This document shows positions 41,168 through 50,618 of a DNA stretch of 64,000 bases, one piece after another; positions within the stretch are counted from its first letter, which is position 1; the number at the start of each line of letters is the position of its first letter. The notes beneath the pieces are model-generated. The model saw nothing but the letters and a program-made list of their open reading frames with translations, was not told where the DNA came from and ran no database searches. This DNA is from Bacillota bacterium (GTDB taxonomy: Bacteria > Bacillota > Clostridia > Christensenellales > SZUA-584), in NCBI GenBank assembly GCA_023410475.1, contig JAEYPS010000006.1:62001-126000 (forward strand), in the 5' to 3' direction. Both the position numbers and the translations under genes were made by a program.

Positions 41168-42070
41168 TTACAGGAATTTTAACAAGTATCTTTCCAGATT
41201 ACTATAGCATATTCGGTGTATCAAATCATCACTATAATTTCGTTTTGCCATAGCTTCGGGGATTTTTTGAAAATCGGCAACGGATTTGAGCCCTACCGGT
41301 GTGTACTGTATGCCGCAGAAGTCCGAGCCGAGTCCGACGCAGCATTGCCCCCCCATAGAAAGGATATATTCGATATGATCGAGTATATCGCCTATGGACG
41401 CCTTTTCGCCCCTTAAAAACTCCGTAAAAAAATTAACGCCTATATATCCTTTGCTTTTTATGATGTATTCTATCTGGTCGTTTTTTAAGTTCCTTTGGTT
41501 GGGCGTTATTCTATGGCAGCATGAATGCGAAGCGCACATCGGGTATACATAGATTCCGGCAGCGTCCCAAAAACCCTCATAATTAAGGTGAGATATGTCA
41601 AGCGACATGCGAAGCCTGTTAAGCTCTCTTATGGCCTCTAAACCCTTTTCTTTTAGCCCTCCCCTTGAGTGGCACCCATATCCGAAACCGTTCTCCACGT
41701 TCCATGTAAGGCTCATCATCCTTGCGCCAAGCTCGAAAACATACTGTATCATATCCACTCTGCAATCTATCGTGTCGCCGCTCTCTATAGCGAGCACGGC
41801 CTTTATCCCGGGAGCCGAGAGCTGCTCGGGAGAAGCGCAGAGTATCATATTCTCTTCTGCAGACGTCAGGCGATGCATATATTCTATCTGCCTAAAGCCA
41901 AGACTTAACCTGTCCGAAAAATCAGCGGGAACCCAGGCGGCGAATACCTGAAGAGAGACCCCCCCCTCCAGCATCTTTTGCGGGTCCGCGTGATCATAAA
42001 GACGGCCCTTACAGCCGTCAAGAGCTATAAAGCCCGCGAAATCCGAATGTGAATCAGCTATTCGTATCAT
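41168..42070 (-). CDS. membrane dipeptidase-like hydrolase (peptidase M19)
   Basis: A 300-aa metallo-hydrolase. Metal ligands are in ADSHSDF (residues 5-11), AIESGD (about 115), ASHSCC (about 183) and GLGSDFCG (about 255), the order of M19 renal dipeptidase relatives. Family members cleave dipeptides, often with D-residues, such as cell-wall turnover products. It lies between purB and rny with its own short leader. Substrate not determined. Confidence 0.87.
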   Translation of the reverse strand: MIRIADSHSDFAGFIALDGCKGRLYDHADPQKMLEGGVSLQVFAAWVPADFSDRLSLGFRQIEYMHRLTSAEENMILCASPEQLSAPGIKAVLAIESGDTIDCRVDMIQYVFELGARMMSLTWNVENGFGYGCHSRGGLKEKGLEAIRELNRLRMSLDISHLNYEGFWDAAGIYVYPMCASHSCCHRITPNQRNLKNDQIEYIIKSKGYIGVNFFTEFLRGEKASIGDILDHIEYILSMGGQCCVGLGSDFCGIQYTPVGLKSVADFQKIPEAMAKRNYSDDLIHRICYSNLERYLLKFL

Positions 42071-42119
42071 ACAATTCCCCGAGTTAAAATCTATATCAGA
42101 TACATATGCCCCGGCGTAA

Positions 42120-42156
42120 ATATAAAGAAGAGCCGTGTTCCGGCTCTTCCGTTTTA
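42120..42156 (-). terminator. terminator downstream of rny
   Basis: GAAGAGCCG/CGGCTCTTC hairpin (42127-42149); A/T runs on both sides, directly after the rny stop. Confidence 0.75.
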
Positions 42157-43695
42157 TTACTTTGCAAAATCGACCGATCTTGTTTCCCTTATCACGTTTA
42201 CCTTTATCTGTCCGGGATAGTCAAGATCCTTTTCGATCTTCTTGACAATGTCCTTTGCCATAAGATGCATTCCTGCATCATCCACGTCTTCGGGCTTCAC
42301 CAGTATGCGGACTTCCCTGCCCGCCTGGATAGCATAGCACTTTTCTACGCCCGAGAATGAGTTAGCGATTTCTTCCAATGCTTCTAAGCGTTTTATATAG
42401 TTTTCGAGAGTTTCGCGCCTTGCCCCCGGCCTTGCGGCCGATATCGCGTCTGCTGACTGCACGAGCACAGCTTCAACGGTCTGCGCTTCGATATCGCCGT
42501 GATGCGCCTGTATGCAGTGCACCACATCGTTGCTTTCCCTGTATTTTCTCGCAAGGTCCGCGCCTATCTGTATGTGCGGTCCTTCCACCTCGTGGTCGAC
42601 AGCCTTGCCTATGTCGTGCAGCAGTCCGCCGCGCTTAGCAAGCTTTACGTTAGCGCCGAGCTCTGCGGCCATTACAGCCGAGAGGTGCGCCACCTCAAGC
42701 GAATGCTTGAGAACGTTTTGCCCGTAGCTTGTGCGATATTTTAATCTGCCGAGCAATTTTATAATTTCAGGGTGCAGATTATGTATTCCGGTTTCGAAAG
42801 CAGCCTGCTCGCCAGCTTCATGTATCTCTTTGTCAACTTCCTTTTTGGCCTTCTTCACCATTTCCTCGATGCGGGCCGGGTGAATCCTGCCGTCTATTAT
42901 AAGCTTTTCAAGAGCAATCCTAGCTATCTCCCTGCGTATCGGGTCGAACCCGGACAGTATTACCGCTTCGGGCGTATCATCGATTATAAGATCTATACCT
43001 GTAGCGGTCTCGAGAGCGCGTATATTGCGCCCTTCCCTGCCAATTATCCTGCCCTTCATTTCGTCGCTGGGCAGCGCGACAACTGATACCGTATTTTCAG
43101 CAACGTGGTCAGCTGCGTATTTTTGTATAGCGTTGGATATTATCTCGCGGGATTTTCTGTCGGCTTCGTCTTTTGCCTTTGCCTCTATCTCCCTTACGTA
43201 AACAGCCATGTCGCGCCGAGTTTCCTGTTCGACCTTTTCGAGCAGAAGCCCTTTGGCCTCGTCGGACGTCATACCTGAAATCTTTTCAAGCTGCTCGATC
43301 TGCTGTTTTATCGTCTGATCAACATCCTCTTTGCTCTTTGTTACCTCTTTCAGACGTTTGCTGACTTGCTCCTCTTTTGCCTCAATACCGGTTACTTTTT
43401 TGTCCAGCATCTCTTCGCGCTGGACGAGTCTTCTCTCGATTCTCTGTATCTCGCTACGCCGTTCCTTGGATTCCTTTTCAAACTCGCTTCTCAATATGTG
43501 GATCTCTTCTTTGGCTTCAAGAACCGTTTCCTTTTTAACCGCTTCGGCCTTCTTTTGAGCCTCGGCCAAAAGCTTCTTTACGGAATCTTCCGCTCTGCCT
43601 ACCTTCGCTTCAGCAACGTTCCTTCTGTATATATATCCTATAAACGCACCGATAACAATTGCGACCAGAGGCAGTACTATCACCAAGATTTCCAC
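42157..43695 (-). CDS. rny: ribonuclease Y
   Basis: A 512-aa endoribonuclease that starts mRNA decay. N-terminal membrane helix (ILVIVLPLVAIVIGAFIGY), long coiled coil (about 25-190), KH domain (GRIIGREGRNIRALE, about 215) and HD domain with LLHDIGKAVDHE (about 350). Normal length. AGGAGG lies before ATG 43695. Confidence 0.95.
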   Translation of the reverse strand: MEILVIVLPLVAIVIGAFIGYIYRRNVAEAKVGRAEDSVKKLLAEAQKKAEAVKKETVLEAKEEIHILRSEFEKESKERRSEIQRIERRLVQREEMLDKKVTGIEAKEEQVSKRLKEVTKSKEDVDQTIKQQIEQLEKISGMTSDEAKGLLLEKVEQETRRDMAVYVREIEAKAKDEADRKSREIISNAIQKYAADHVAENTVSVVALPSDEMKGRIIGREGRNIRALETATGIDLIIDDTPEAVILSGFDPIRREIARIALEKLIIDGRIHPARIEEMVKKAKKEVDKEIHEAGEQAAFETGIHNLHPEIIKLLGRLKYRTSYGQNVLKHSLEVAHLSAVMAAELGANVKLAKRGGLLHDIGKAVDHEVEGPHIQIGADLARKYRESNDVVHCIQAHHGDIEAQTVEAVLVQSADAISAARPGARRETLENYIKRLEALEEIANSFSGVEKCYAIQAGREVRILVKPEDVDDAGMHLMAKDIVKKIEKDLDYPGQIKVNVIRETRSVDFAK

Positions 43696-43887
43696 TTAAA
43701 ATGATACACCTCCTATTAAGTTTTTGTGCAACTATACAGCTTATAACAATCAGAGTATATTTGCAGCTGTTGTTTGCTCCCATCTTCCTTATAATAAAAA
43801 AGGTTTGCGGATGCATATAAGATCGCTAATTATGAAAAATCTATAAAATGTAAACAACAATAAATCCTCATATTAGAAACCCTAATA

Positions 43888-43916
43888 ATTTTATTATCTG
43901 TCGTGAAGTTTGTCAA
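43888..43916 (-). promoter_or_regulatory. promoter of rny
   Basis: Minus strand TTGACA (43911-43916), 17-base spacer, TAAAAT (43888-43893). The -35 sits two bases after the stop of the upstream gene, leaving a leader of about 185 bases. Confidence 0.75.
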
Positions 43917-43917
43917 G

Positions 43918-44790
43918 TCAGCTTATGCCGATATCCGAACTTTCTTTCACGTCTGTCTTTGTTCTCTTGTACGTAATAAGCGCCATTATAAAACAGATAA
44001 CAGCTATTATCGGATAATAGATCCTGAATCCGGTCACCAGAGGCCAGCACATGATTACTATGCCGCAGATTATATAGCCCTTTATTTTTGACCTTTTGAA
44101 AGCGCTCTTCTCTATCTGCCTCAGCGTAACAACGGCGTCGCGCATTTCTTTTTCGGCGTTTTTCTCTGCCTCGTCCTGATCAGGCAGCATACCCACCTTA
44201 TCCGCTGTCTCAAGAACACCTTCTCCGTCTGTCAGCTGCACATTTCCGATAGATTTGCACATTTTCCTCGCGTCATCGCTGAACTCGGATAACGACAGAA
44301 TCAAAACTTCCTTATCATCACCCATAATCCTGATTACTTTTAATACATCGGATACCCCGCATTCGCAGCTTGGATGGTTGTGAAAAGCATATACAATTTT
44401 ACCGTCATAATCACCGAAAAATCCGTCGCCGTTATGCACAATATTTTTTATCCTGCCGCCATGCATCTTGTTTATATATTCTGCGTAATCATCGGCGTTC
44501 ATAAATGTAAGCTTTTCAAGAAGGCATTTTCGCTTTATTCTTTGAAGGTCTTTTATTATAAATCGTTCTGCCTTTTTCTTGTTGTATGCGCTCAATGCGA
44601 GGCTGAACGCGGCTGTAAGGAAAATTGACATAAGCAGCGCCACGGTAGTCGACAGGCTTAAATATAATACGAATACGAATATAATAAACAGCAAAAACAA
44701 CCTTAGAAGCACAAAATCCATAACCCTTGCCGCTATCGATCTTCCGCCGTATATCTTCTTTTTATAGTACCGTAAAAGCTTTGAATCCAT
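43918..44790 (-). CDS. membrane protein of unknown function with central soluble domain
   Basis: A 290-aa protein with two membrane helices near the N-terminus (about 27-47 and 49-68), a soluble domain of about 150 residues, and two C-terminal helices (about 237-255 and 258-276). The soluble part (AEYINKMHGG, then GKIVYAFHNHPSCECGVSDV) is weakly like membrane-tethered restriction-endonuclease-fold domains, but no clear catalytic set is visible. ATG 44790 follows GGAAG; the longer frame has no ribosome site. It is divergent from nadD. Function unknown. Confidence 0.65.
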   Translation of the reverse strand: MDSKLLRYYKKKIYGGRSIAARVMDFVLLRLFLLFIIFVFVLYLSLSTTVALLMSIFLTAAFSLALSAYNKKKAERFIIKDLQRIKRKCLLEKLTFMNADDYAEYINKMHGGRIKNIVHNGDGFFGDYDGKIVYAFHNHPSCECGVSDVLKVIRIMGDDKEVLILSLSEFSDDARKMCKSIGNVQLTDGEGVLETADKVGMLPDQDEAEKNAEKEMRDAVVTLRQIEKSAFKRSKIKGYIICGIVIMCWPLVTGFRIYYPIIAVICFIMALITYKRTKTDVKESSDIGIS

Positions 44791-44847
44791 CCATATCACT
44801 TCCAGTAATGATTGTAGCCATATTTTTATTTTGTATACTTGCACAAC

Positions 44848-44876
44848 TTGTTGTAATTTTAACCTCGGTGTATAAT
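44848..44876 (+). promoter_or_regulatory. promoter of nadD-yqeK-rsfS
   Basis: TTGTTG (44848-44853), 17-base spacer, perfect TATAAT (44871-44876), 24 bases before nadD. Confidence 0.7.
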
Positions 44877-44900
44877 ACTAGATATACTGGAAGGGGCTAT

Positions 44901-45563
44901 ATGCAATACTATACCGAATTTTCAAAACTTGATACGAATGCGCTGTTAAAGCAAAACAGAATAGGGCTTCTTGGCGGCACGTTCAATCCCGTGCATAACG
45001 GACATATAGAGATTGCAAAGATCGCCGCTTATGAGTTTTCTCTGGGTGAAGTGGCGTTTCTTCCGCTCGGCTGCCCTCCCCATAAAAAGAACAAATATAT
45101 CGCCCCTGCAGACCGCAGGCTTGACATGTTAACCCTTGCCATTGAGGACGAGCAACGCTTTTCCATAAGCACTGCGGAGATTTGCCGCGAAGGTTTCACA
45201 TATACCGTCGATACGCTCGAGATACTAACGCGCCGGAATAAAAAAGCCGAATATTATTATATAATAGGAGCGGACACTCTTTTTGAGCTTACTTCATGGA
45301 AAAACTACGAGAGGGTCTTTTGTCTCACAAACTTTATCTGCGTATTAAGGCCGGGCCAGCCGGATAAAAAAGCTGCAGAGTACGCAAATATGTTAAACAG
45401 CAGGTACGGTTACAAGTTTTTTGTCGCTAAGGACAGAGGTCCCGACATATCGTCTTCTCATATAAGAGAGCTTGTAAAGGACGGCAGGGTTTGCGACGGG
45501 CTTGTTCCGTATAAGGTAGCGAGGTATATTGAGAAACACCGGCTTTACCGCGGTGACATATAA
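44901..45563 (+). CDS. nadD: nicotinate-nucleotide adenylyltransferase
   Basis: A 220-aa nucleotidyltransferase making deamido-NAD. GLLGGTFNPVHNGHIEIA holds the HxGH motif, and DISSSHIRELV is the C-terminal ISSSxIR motif. ATG 44901 follows GGAAGGGG; the frame extends upstream through the divergent promoter region but without a start signal. First gene of a conserved nadD-yqeK-rsfS operon. Confidence 0.94.
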   Translation: MQYYTEFSKLDTNALLKQNRIGLLGGTFNPVHNGHIEIAKIAAYEFSLGEVAFLPLGCPPHKKNKYIAPADRRLDMLTLAIEDEQRFSISTAEICREGFTYTVDTLEILTRRNKKAEYYYIIGADTLFELTSWKNYERVFCLTNFICVLRPGQPDKKAAEYANMLNSRYGYKFFVAKDRGPDISSSHIRELVKDGRVCDGLVPYKVARYIEKHRLYRGDI

Positions 45564-45585
45564 ACAATTCCGACACGAGGATACG

Positions 45586-46164
45586 ATGGAGAAAAGAGTT
45601 GATGAGATAAAAGAATTTGTGCGCAGAAGAATAAATGAAAAGCGGTTTACCCATTCCGTCAACACGGCCAACGAAGCGGTATCGCTCGCCAGAAAGTATG
45701 GCGCCGATGTTGATAAGGCATATATCGCAGGGCTGTTGCATGACGTTGCCAAAGGGCTGTCCCCCGTTATGCTCAAAATAATAGCCGAAAAATACTGCTT
45801 GGAGGTTGACGAATATGAGCAGAATAATCCCGAACTGATGCACGGAAAAGTGGGTGCGGCTATCGTGGCCAGCGAGCTTGGCATAACCGACGAAGAAATA
45901 CTGTCCGCAATAAAATGGCACACCACCGGCCATAAAAATATGACGCTGCTGGAAAAAATCATCTATATTGCGGATATAATAGAACCCGGCAGGAATTACA
46001 CGCAGACCGAGGCGCTCAGACATCTTGCGTATGAAGACATCAATGAGGCTATGAAAACAGGCCTTATGCATGTTATGGGGTATGTGAAAAGCCAAGGGTT
46101 TTCACTGCACCCCAACAGCATAGAGGCTTATGAACATTTAATAAATACGGAGGTTAACGATTAG
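45586..46164 (+). CDS. yqeK: HD-domain phosphohydrolase YqeK (Ap4A hydrolase family)
   Basis: A 192-aa HD-domain protein: HSVNTANEAVSLARKYG, LLHDVAKGL (HD pair), ELMHGKVGA and KWHTTGHKNMTLLEKIIYIA. YqeK enzymes split diadenosine tetraphosphate symmetrically to ADP. GAGGATACG precedes ATG 45586. It sits between nadD and rsfS, 22 bases after the nadD stop. Confidence 0.92.
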   Translation: MEKRVDEIKEFVRRRINEKRFTHSVNTANEAVSLARKYGADVDKAYIAGLLHDVAKGLSPVMLKIIAEKYCLEVDEYEQNNPELMHGKVGAAIVASELGITDEEILSAIKWHTTGHKNMTLLEKIIYIADIIEPGRNYTQTEALRHLAYEDINEAMKTGLMHVMGYVKSQGFSLHPNSIEAYEHLINTEVND

Positions 46165-46165
46165 T

Positions 46166-46525
46166 TTGGAGTTTAATGAAAGCGTAACAGGAGCTGCTAG
46201 GCAGCTGCTTATGAAAAAGGCGGAAGACATACTTGTAATAAACGTATCGGATATGACCATCATAGCGGACTATTTTATACTTGCGAGCGGAAGATCAGAC
46301 GTTCATGTAAAATCGCTTTGCGACGACGTGCAAAAGTATATGTTTGAATCAGGAAATGAGCAGCTGCGTCTTGAGGGTTATCGCGAGGGAAGATGGATAG
46401 TTCTCGATTACGGTGATGTTCTTATTCATATATTTCATAAGCGGGAAAGAGAGTTTTACGGCCTCGAGAGGCTATGGACGAACGGCGGCAACTCCATGGT
46501 AATAGACGACGGCACGCCTGTGTAA
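46166..46525 (+). CDS. rsfS: ribosome silencing factor RsfS
   Basis: A 119-aa protein with the family segments DILVINVSDMTIIADYFILASG, EGYREGRWIVLDYGDVLIH and FYGLERLW. It binds ribosomal protein L14 and blocks subunit joining in starved cells. TTG 46166, with ACGGAGG at 46147-46153; it begins one base after the yqeK stop. Confidence 0.93.
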   Translation: MEFNESVTGAARQLLMKKAEDILVINVSDMTIIADYFILASGRSDVHVKSLCDDVQKYMFESGNEQLRLEGYREGRWIVLDYGDVLIHIFHKREREFYGLERLWTNGGNSMVIDDGTPV

Positions 46526-46602
46526 CAGCCGGGTAAAGTCTTTAATCTGACTGATGCACACCTCAAAAAGTCATACGCCTTTTTGGGGGCAAAAAATAAG
46601 TG

Positions 46603-46633
46603 AAGAGCGCGCATTGTTCTGCACGCTCTTTAT
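46603..46633. terminator. bidirectional terminator between rsfS and the wall hydrolase gene
   Basis: AAGAGCGCGCA pairs with TGCACGCTCTT (one mismatch), then TTT. It lies between convergent genes; a second, weaker CTCAAAAAG/CTTTTTGGG pairing is at 46562-46586. Confidence 0.7.
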
Positions 46634-46677
46634 ATTGTCCTGACTTGTCTGGTATATAATCCCGTTAACTGGTTTTT

Positions 46678-48198
46678 CTATAACACTCTTTTCGCGCAGT
46701 AAAACTCTTTCTTCCAGTGATCAGTCATGCATGATCTTTGCACTACCTTGCCGTGCGTAGACGACGCGTCTATCATTTGGCCGTTGCCTATGTATACGCC
46801 GACATGGCGCGTCTTAAAGACTATTATATCGCCAGGCTTCATGTCTGACATCTTCGTTATCTTGGGGAAGTTGGCGCTTTTCCATTGCGTGGAAGTCCTG
46901 TAGCCAATACTTCGCCCGGCTTTGTTGAGTGCGTAATATACAAGTCCGGAGCAGTCAAATGTATTAGGGCCTTTGCCGCCTCTAACATATTTTGAACCGA
47001 CAAGAGATTTTAAAACATTTATAAGCTTTTCAACGGAAGCGCTGTCCGGGTCGCCCACAGGCGTGCCCGAACCGCCGCCTGAAGTAGGCTTCGGGGTTGC
47101 CTTGGGTTTGGTAGTAGGCTTGGCAGTAGGCTTCGATGAAGGCTTTGGCTGCAGCGCTTCTTTCGCATCTTCCGAGAAGAGCGCTTCCCTCGTCATCTCT
47201 CCGACTGAACCGTCGGCTGCAAGCCCGTTTCTCTTCTGAAACGCTTTAACCGCTTTTTCGGTGTCTTCGCCGAAAATCCCGTTAGCTTTGGATTTTAAAT
47301 ATTTCAATTCTCTTAAGCGTTCCTGTATCGATTTTACGTCGGTTCCTCTGTCATTTAACCTAACGCTATATTGCTTTGCGTCGCTTGCATACAGTTTCTC
47401 AAGTGTATCGGCTCCTGCTACACCGTCTATCTTCAAATCATGCTTTCTTTGGAATAGCTGAAGAGAATACTTAGTGACCGGTCCGTAATAATCCGTAGGT
47501 TCATCCGACTCCATATATCCCAGATCCATCAGCCTTATCTGGATTTGTATTACCCTTGGATCGTGACATCCCGGAACAAGGTCCTGTATATCTGGCTCGG
47601 TAGTCGGAATAGGTGTCTGCATAGGATCTGGTTCAGGCATAGATGTATTTTGAGACAAAGGTTTTTCTTTTATGATGCTTGTTATGCCTCCTGATACATT
47701 GCCGGCAAGCCCACCAAGGTTATTGCGATTATACGAAACATATTCCGGAACTTGCGAAGCCGCGGTATCAAATGAGGTTTGCGCACTCGGATTTGAGGAG
47801 CTCACGGTTCCGGCACCTGCATAAGCGTCGTTGCTGCCGCCCGCGGGCGCTGAAACGGCAAGTACGACTGTTATTATCACCGCAAGCGCGCATGCTCCCG
47901 CGATTATGCGCTTGTCTTTCCATATCGGCTTTTTCTTTGCTCTGTATCTCGTCCGGCTCTCCTGCGAGGCAATGTATGGCTTGGAATAAGAAACGCTTCT
48001 GCCCGTTCTATTGTTGGGGTCAAACCTTCTTGTTTTCTCGGTTTTTGTTAATACTCTGCCTGACATATTAGGATTTGTTCTGTTAGAAGGCTTTGAAAAG
48101 AGAGATCGGACTCGTTTAAAAAGATACCTCTTGGCTTTTACCAGAGGATATATGGCCTTTACCACATATCTTAGTATAGTCTTTAAAGCATTTTTCAT
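46678..48198 (-). CDS. exported peptidoglycan hydrolase: two PG-binding domains plus NlpC/P60
   Basis: A 506-aa protein. It has a basic cytoplasmic start of about 95 residues, one signal-anchor helix (IIAGACALAVIITVVLAVSA), and a low-complexity stretch. Two peptidoglycan-binding repeats follow (IQIRLMDLGYMESDEPTDYY, about 215-270, and IQERLRELKYLKSKANGIFG, about 290-345), then a Lys/Pro/Thr linker and an NlpC/P60 endopeptidase domain with FDCSGLVYYAL (catalytic Cys) and TRHVGVYIGNGQMIDAS (catalytic His). It would cut muropeptide stems in the wall. The long positively charged cytoplasmic part is unusual. Confidence 0.9.
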   Translation of the reverse strand: MKNALKTILRYVVKAIYPLVKAKRYLFKRVRSLFSKPSNRTNPNMSGRVLTKTEKTRRFDPNNRTGRSVSYSKPYIASQESRTRYRAKKKPIWKDKRIIAGACALAVIITVVLAVSAPAGGSNDAYAGAGTVSSSNPSAQTSFDTAASQVPEYVSYNRNNLGGLAGNVSGGITSIIKEKPLSQNTSMPEPDPMQTPIPTTEPDIQDLVPGCHDPRVIQIQIRLMDLGYMESDEPTDYYGPVTKYSLQLFQRKHDLKIDGVAGADTLEKLYASDAKQYSVRLNDRGTDVKSIQERLRELKYLKSKANGIFGEDTEKAVKAFQKRNGLAADGSVGEMTREALFSEDAKEALQPKPSSKPTAKPTTKPKATPKPTSGGGSGTPVGDPDSASVEKLINVLKSLVGSKYVRGGKGPNTFDCSGLVYYALNKAGRSIGYRTSTQWKSANFPKITKMSDMKPGDIIVFKTRHVGVYIGNGQMIDASSTHGKVVQRSCMTDHWKKEFYCAKRVL

Positions 48199-48535
48199 TA
48201 GTACAGACCTCTAAACTTGTTTATTTGCTATCGTAACATATTTGTAACATTCGTAAACCTTTAATAATATTATACATTGTATCTGCAATTATGCAACCCT
48301 TTTTTATTTTTTTCCATTAATATGATAGACCTGGTATGTTCTTGTATAAACTAATACCAACTTAATACAGTTGGGTGCCCTGTTTTCCTTTTTAAGCTTC
48401 TCTAATCAATTATTATACCATATTACAGCAAAAATGTGGCTCATTTTTAATTAAAACGCAAAATTTTGCGCAAAATATTGAGTTAAAAGAATACTTGCAG
48501 CATGTGCTAAGACAAGAATAAACCGTATAAATTAT
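48199..48535. other. intergenic region upstream of the wall hydrolase
   Basis: AT-rich, no gene seen. Minus-strand promoter TTGCAT (48291-48296), 16-base spacer, TATAAT (48269-48274) reads into the wall hydrolase gene. Confidence 0.6.
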
Positions 48536-50098
48536 TCAGATACCATTACTGGTGTATTTCGCGCGTGTCATTTTTCGTTTTCGAGCCACGCCCGCTAACC
48601 ATTCGATATCGGATCTTCCCAAGCATCGGGTTAAAAACAAGAATACTGTGTATAAAAGGATTGCAGAAGATATTTTGATAATCAGCGCTTCGGCTGACAG
48701 CTCGATATATCCTGTCAATCTAATAAGTATGCGCGTTGTTAAGCAGGCAATTGTCACGCAAAGCAGCGGTTTTATCACCCAGTCCGCGTATTCTATGCGC
48801 GAGCCGCTTACAATCAAGAGCCGCCTTATGCTTAGAAACGCGTTGAGCATCGTACTGGCGTAAAAAACGGCGATGTACGCGGCAAACCCATATCTCGGAA
48901 TAAGAAAAAGTATCAGCCCTATCCTCAGCGTATAATCAAGTACGTTGATTTTAAGAGTTGCCGTCTGCTGATTAAGCCCGCAAAGCATGGAATCAACGAT
49001 GTAATCAAGGTAAATAAGAGGCAAAAGAGGCGCAAGCAGCATGAGCAGCACACCGGACGCTTTATTCTTATATATCAGTACCCCGAAATCACCAGCAAAC
49101 GCGGCGAATATACCACTGAACAGCAGCGACAGCACTGTCGTTATTTTAAACACCTTTGAAAATATAGCTCTTACTTTTTGGTTGTCGTTTAAGGCGCTTG
49201 CTTCTGATATCTCGGGCAGCAGAAGCGCTGAGACAGCCGTTAGAAACGAGGAAGGAAACAGCAGTATGGGCATGACCATTCCAAGCAGGCCGAACTGAGA
49301 CAGCGCTTCGCTCTCTGTGGCGCCAAAGCGCCGAAGGCCTGACGGTATAAGCACGTTTTCCGCTGTCCGAAGCCCTGAGCGCAGGTAAGAGCTTAACGCG
49401 ACGGGAACTGATATGCCGAGTATCTTTCTGTTTATACTTGAATCTCTCATAACTGTGAGGCTCGACCTGCTTTTCTGCACTGCATACATTACAAATCCAA
49501 AACCGAAGGACAGCGCTTCTGAAACCACGGAAGAAATAGCTATCGCGAAGCAAGCGTATTCCAGCCCGAGCGGTACAAACGAGTCGATAATTGAAAACAA
49601 AACTATAAGCTGCACCGCCTGCTCGAATATCATCTGTGCCGCGGGGGCCGTCGCTTTTTTCAGCCCGAAAAAATAACCCCGCAGACTGACCGTGACAGCC
49701 ATAAACGGCAATGCAAACGAGAGCGTTTTGAGCGAAAGCACGCTTCTGCCGTCCGCAAGAACATACGTTCCGATAAATCCTGACAAAAGAAAAAACGTAA
49801 GGCCCGCAAATATACCGATAAACAGGCTTATTATCAACGCCCTGCCCACGATGTTTGAGATGGTTTTATTGCCGCTCGTACCGACAGATTCCGCCGTCAG
49901 TCTTGATACGGCAACTCCAACTCCCGATATCGCGAATGTCGACGCAAGAAAATATACGGATGAGATAAGCTGGAAAAGCCCAATGCCCTCAGGCCCTATC
50001 TTGCCGGTCAAAAACGCTATAAAGCAAAGACCCGTTATCCTGAGAAGCTGCGTTGTAAGCGTAAGAACGATCGTGTTTGCAAAGAATGATTTTTTCAT
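48536..50098 (-). CDS. SpoVB/MurJ-like polysaccharide flippase
   Basis: A 520-aa MATE-like MOP-superfamily transporter with 12-14 membrane helices. It opens with ANTIVLTLTTQLLRITGLCF and contains GVGVAVSRLTAESVG, the family segment in helix 2-3. SpoVB-type proteins move lipid-linked precursors during spore cortex formation; other paralogues flip lipid II. ATG 50098 is preferred by homology to the usual MKK start; the longer frame has no ribosome site. Its presence points to a spore-forming lineage but does not prove sporulation. Confidence 0.87.
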   Translation of the reverse strand: MKKSFFANTIVLTLTTQLLRITGLCFIAFLTGKIGPEGIGLFQLISSVYFLASTFAISGVGVAVSRLTAESVGTSGNKTISNIVGRALIISLFIGIFAGLTFFLLSGFIGTYVLADGRSVLSLKTLSFALPFMAVTVSLRGYFFGLKKATAPAAQMIFEQAVQLIVLFSIIDSFVPLGLEYACFAIAISSVVSEALSFGFGFVMYAVQKSRSSLTVMRDSSINRKILGISVPVALSSYLRSGLRTAENVLIPSGLRRFGATESEALSQFGLLGMVMPILLFPSSFLTAVSALLLPEISEASALNDNQKVRAIFSKVFKITTVLSLLFSGIFAAFAGDFGVLIYKNKASGVLLMLLAPLLPLIYLDYIVDSMLCGLNQQTATLKINVLDYTLRIGLILFLIPRYGFAAYIAVFYASTMLNAFLSIRRLLIVSGSRIEYADWVIKPLLCVTIACLTTRILIRLTGYIELSAEALIIKISSAILLYTVFLFLTRCLGRSDIEWLAGVARKRKMTRAKYTSNGI

Positions 50099-50618
50099 TC
50101 GGGCATTACCTTTATGTGTAACTAAGCAATTTTGCACCAGCGCGTCATGCGATTTGTCACATAATTATCTTTATTTACGATTCTGGGTAAAGATTCATTA
50201 ACCCGGAAGAGGACTGGAACTTACTATATGTCCGAACGTCTTATAAGGAATAATATATTATGAAGAATTTTGGCTTCAGGTATAGCAAATGCCAGCTATA
50301 ACACGTTTATTAATATGCTAGTGCAAGGCGATGTATAAGAAAGTAGCCTGTTAAAAAATGATTTAAATGACGAACCATGAACCTTATGCATCAATAAATT
50401 TCTATCAACGCAAGAGATCAATAAATGGAAAAACATGAATAATTAATTATTGACAGTTATTAATCATGATGATACCATATATTAGATATATAAGTAATAT
50501 ATGATATATGTGGTGTTATGTATTAAGCATGGTTATTAATAACTTATATATCGCCAAAATTTTTCCGGTAATCGGCAGACACAAAATAACCATTAATAAA
50601 TAATTAAAGGAGGATGAA
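50099..50618. other. AT-rich intergenic region
   Basis: No gene seen. TTGACA (50450-50455) with TACCAT 17 bases on is a possible promoter for the next gene. Repeated TATAT/ATATA tracts lie at 50474-50515. Confidence 0.45.
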
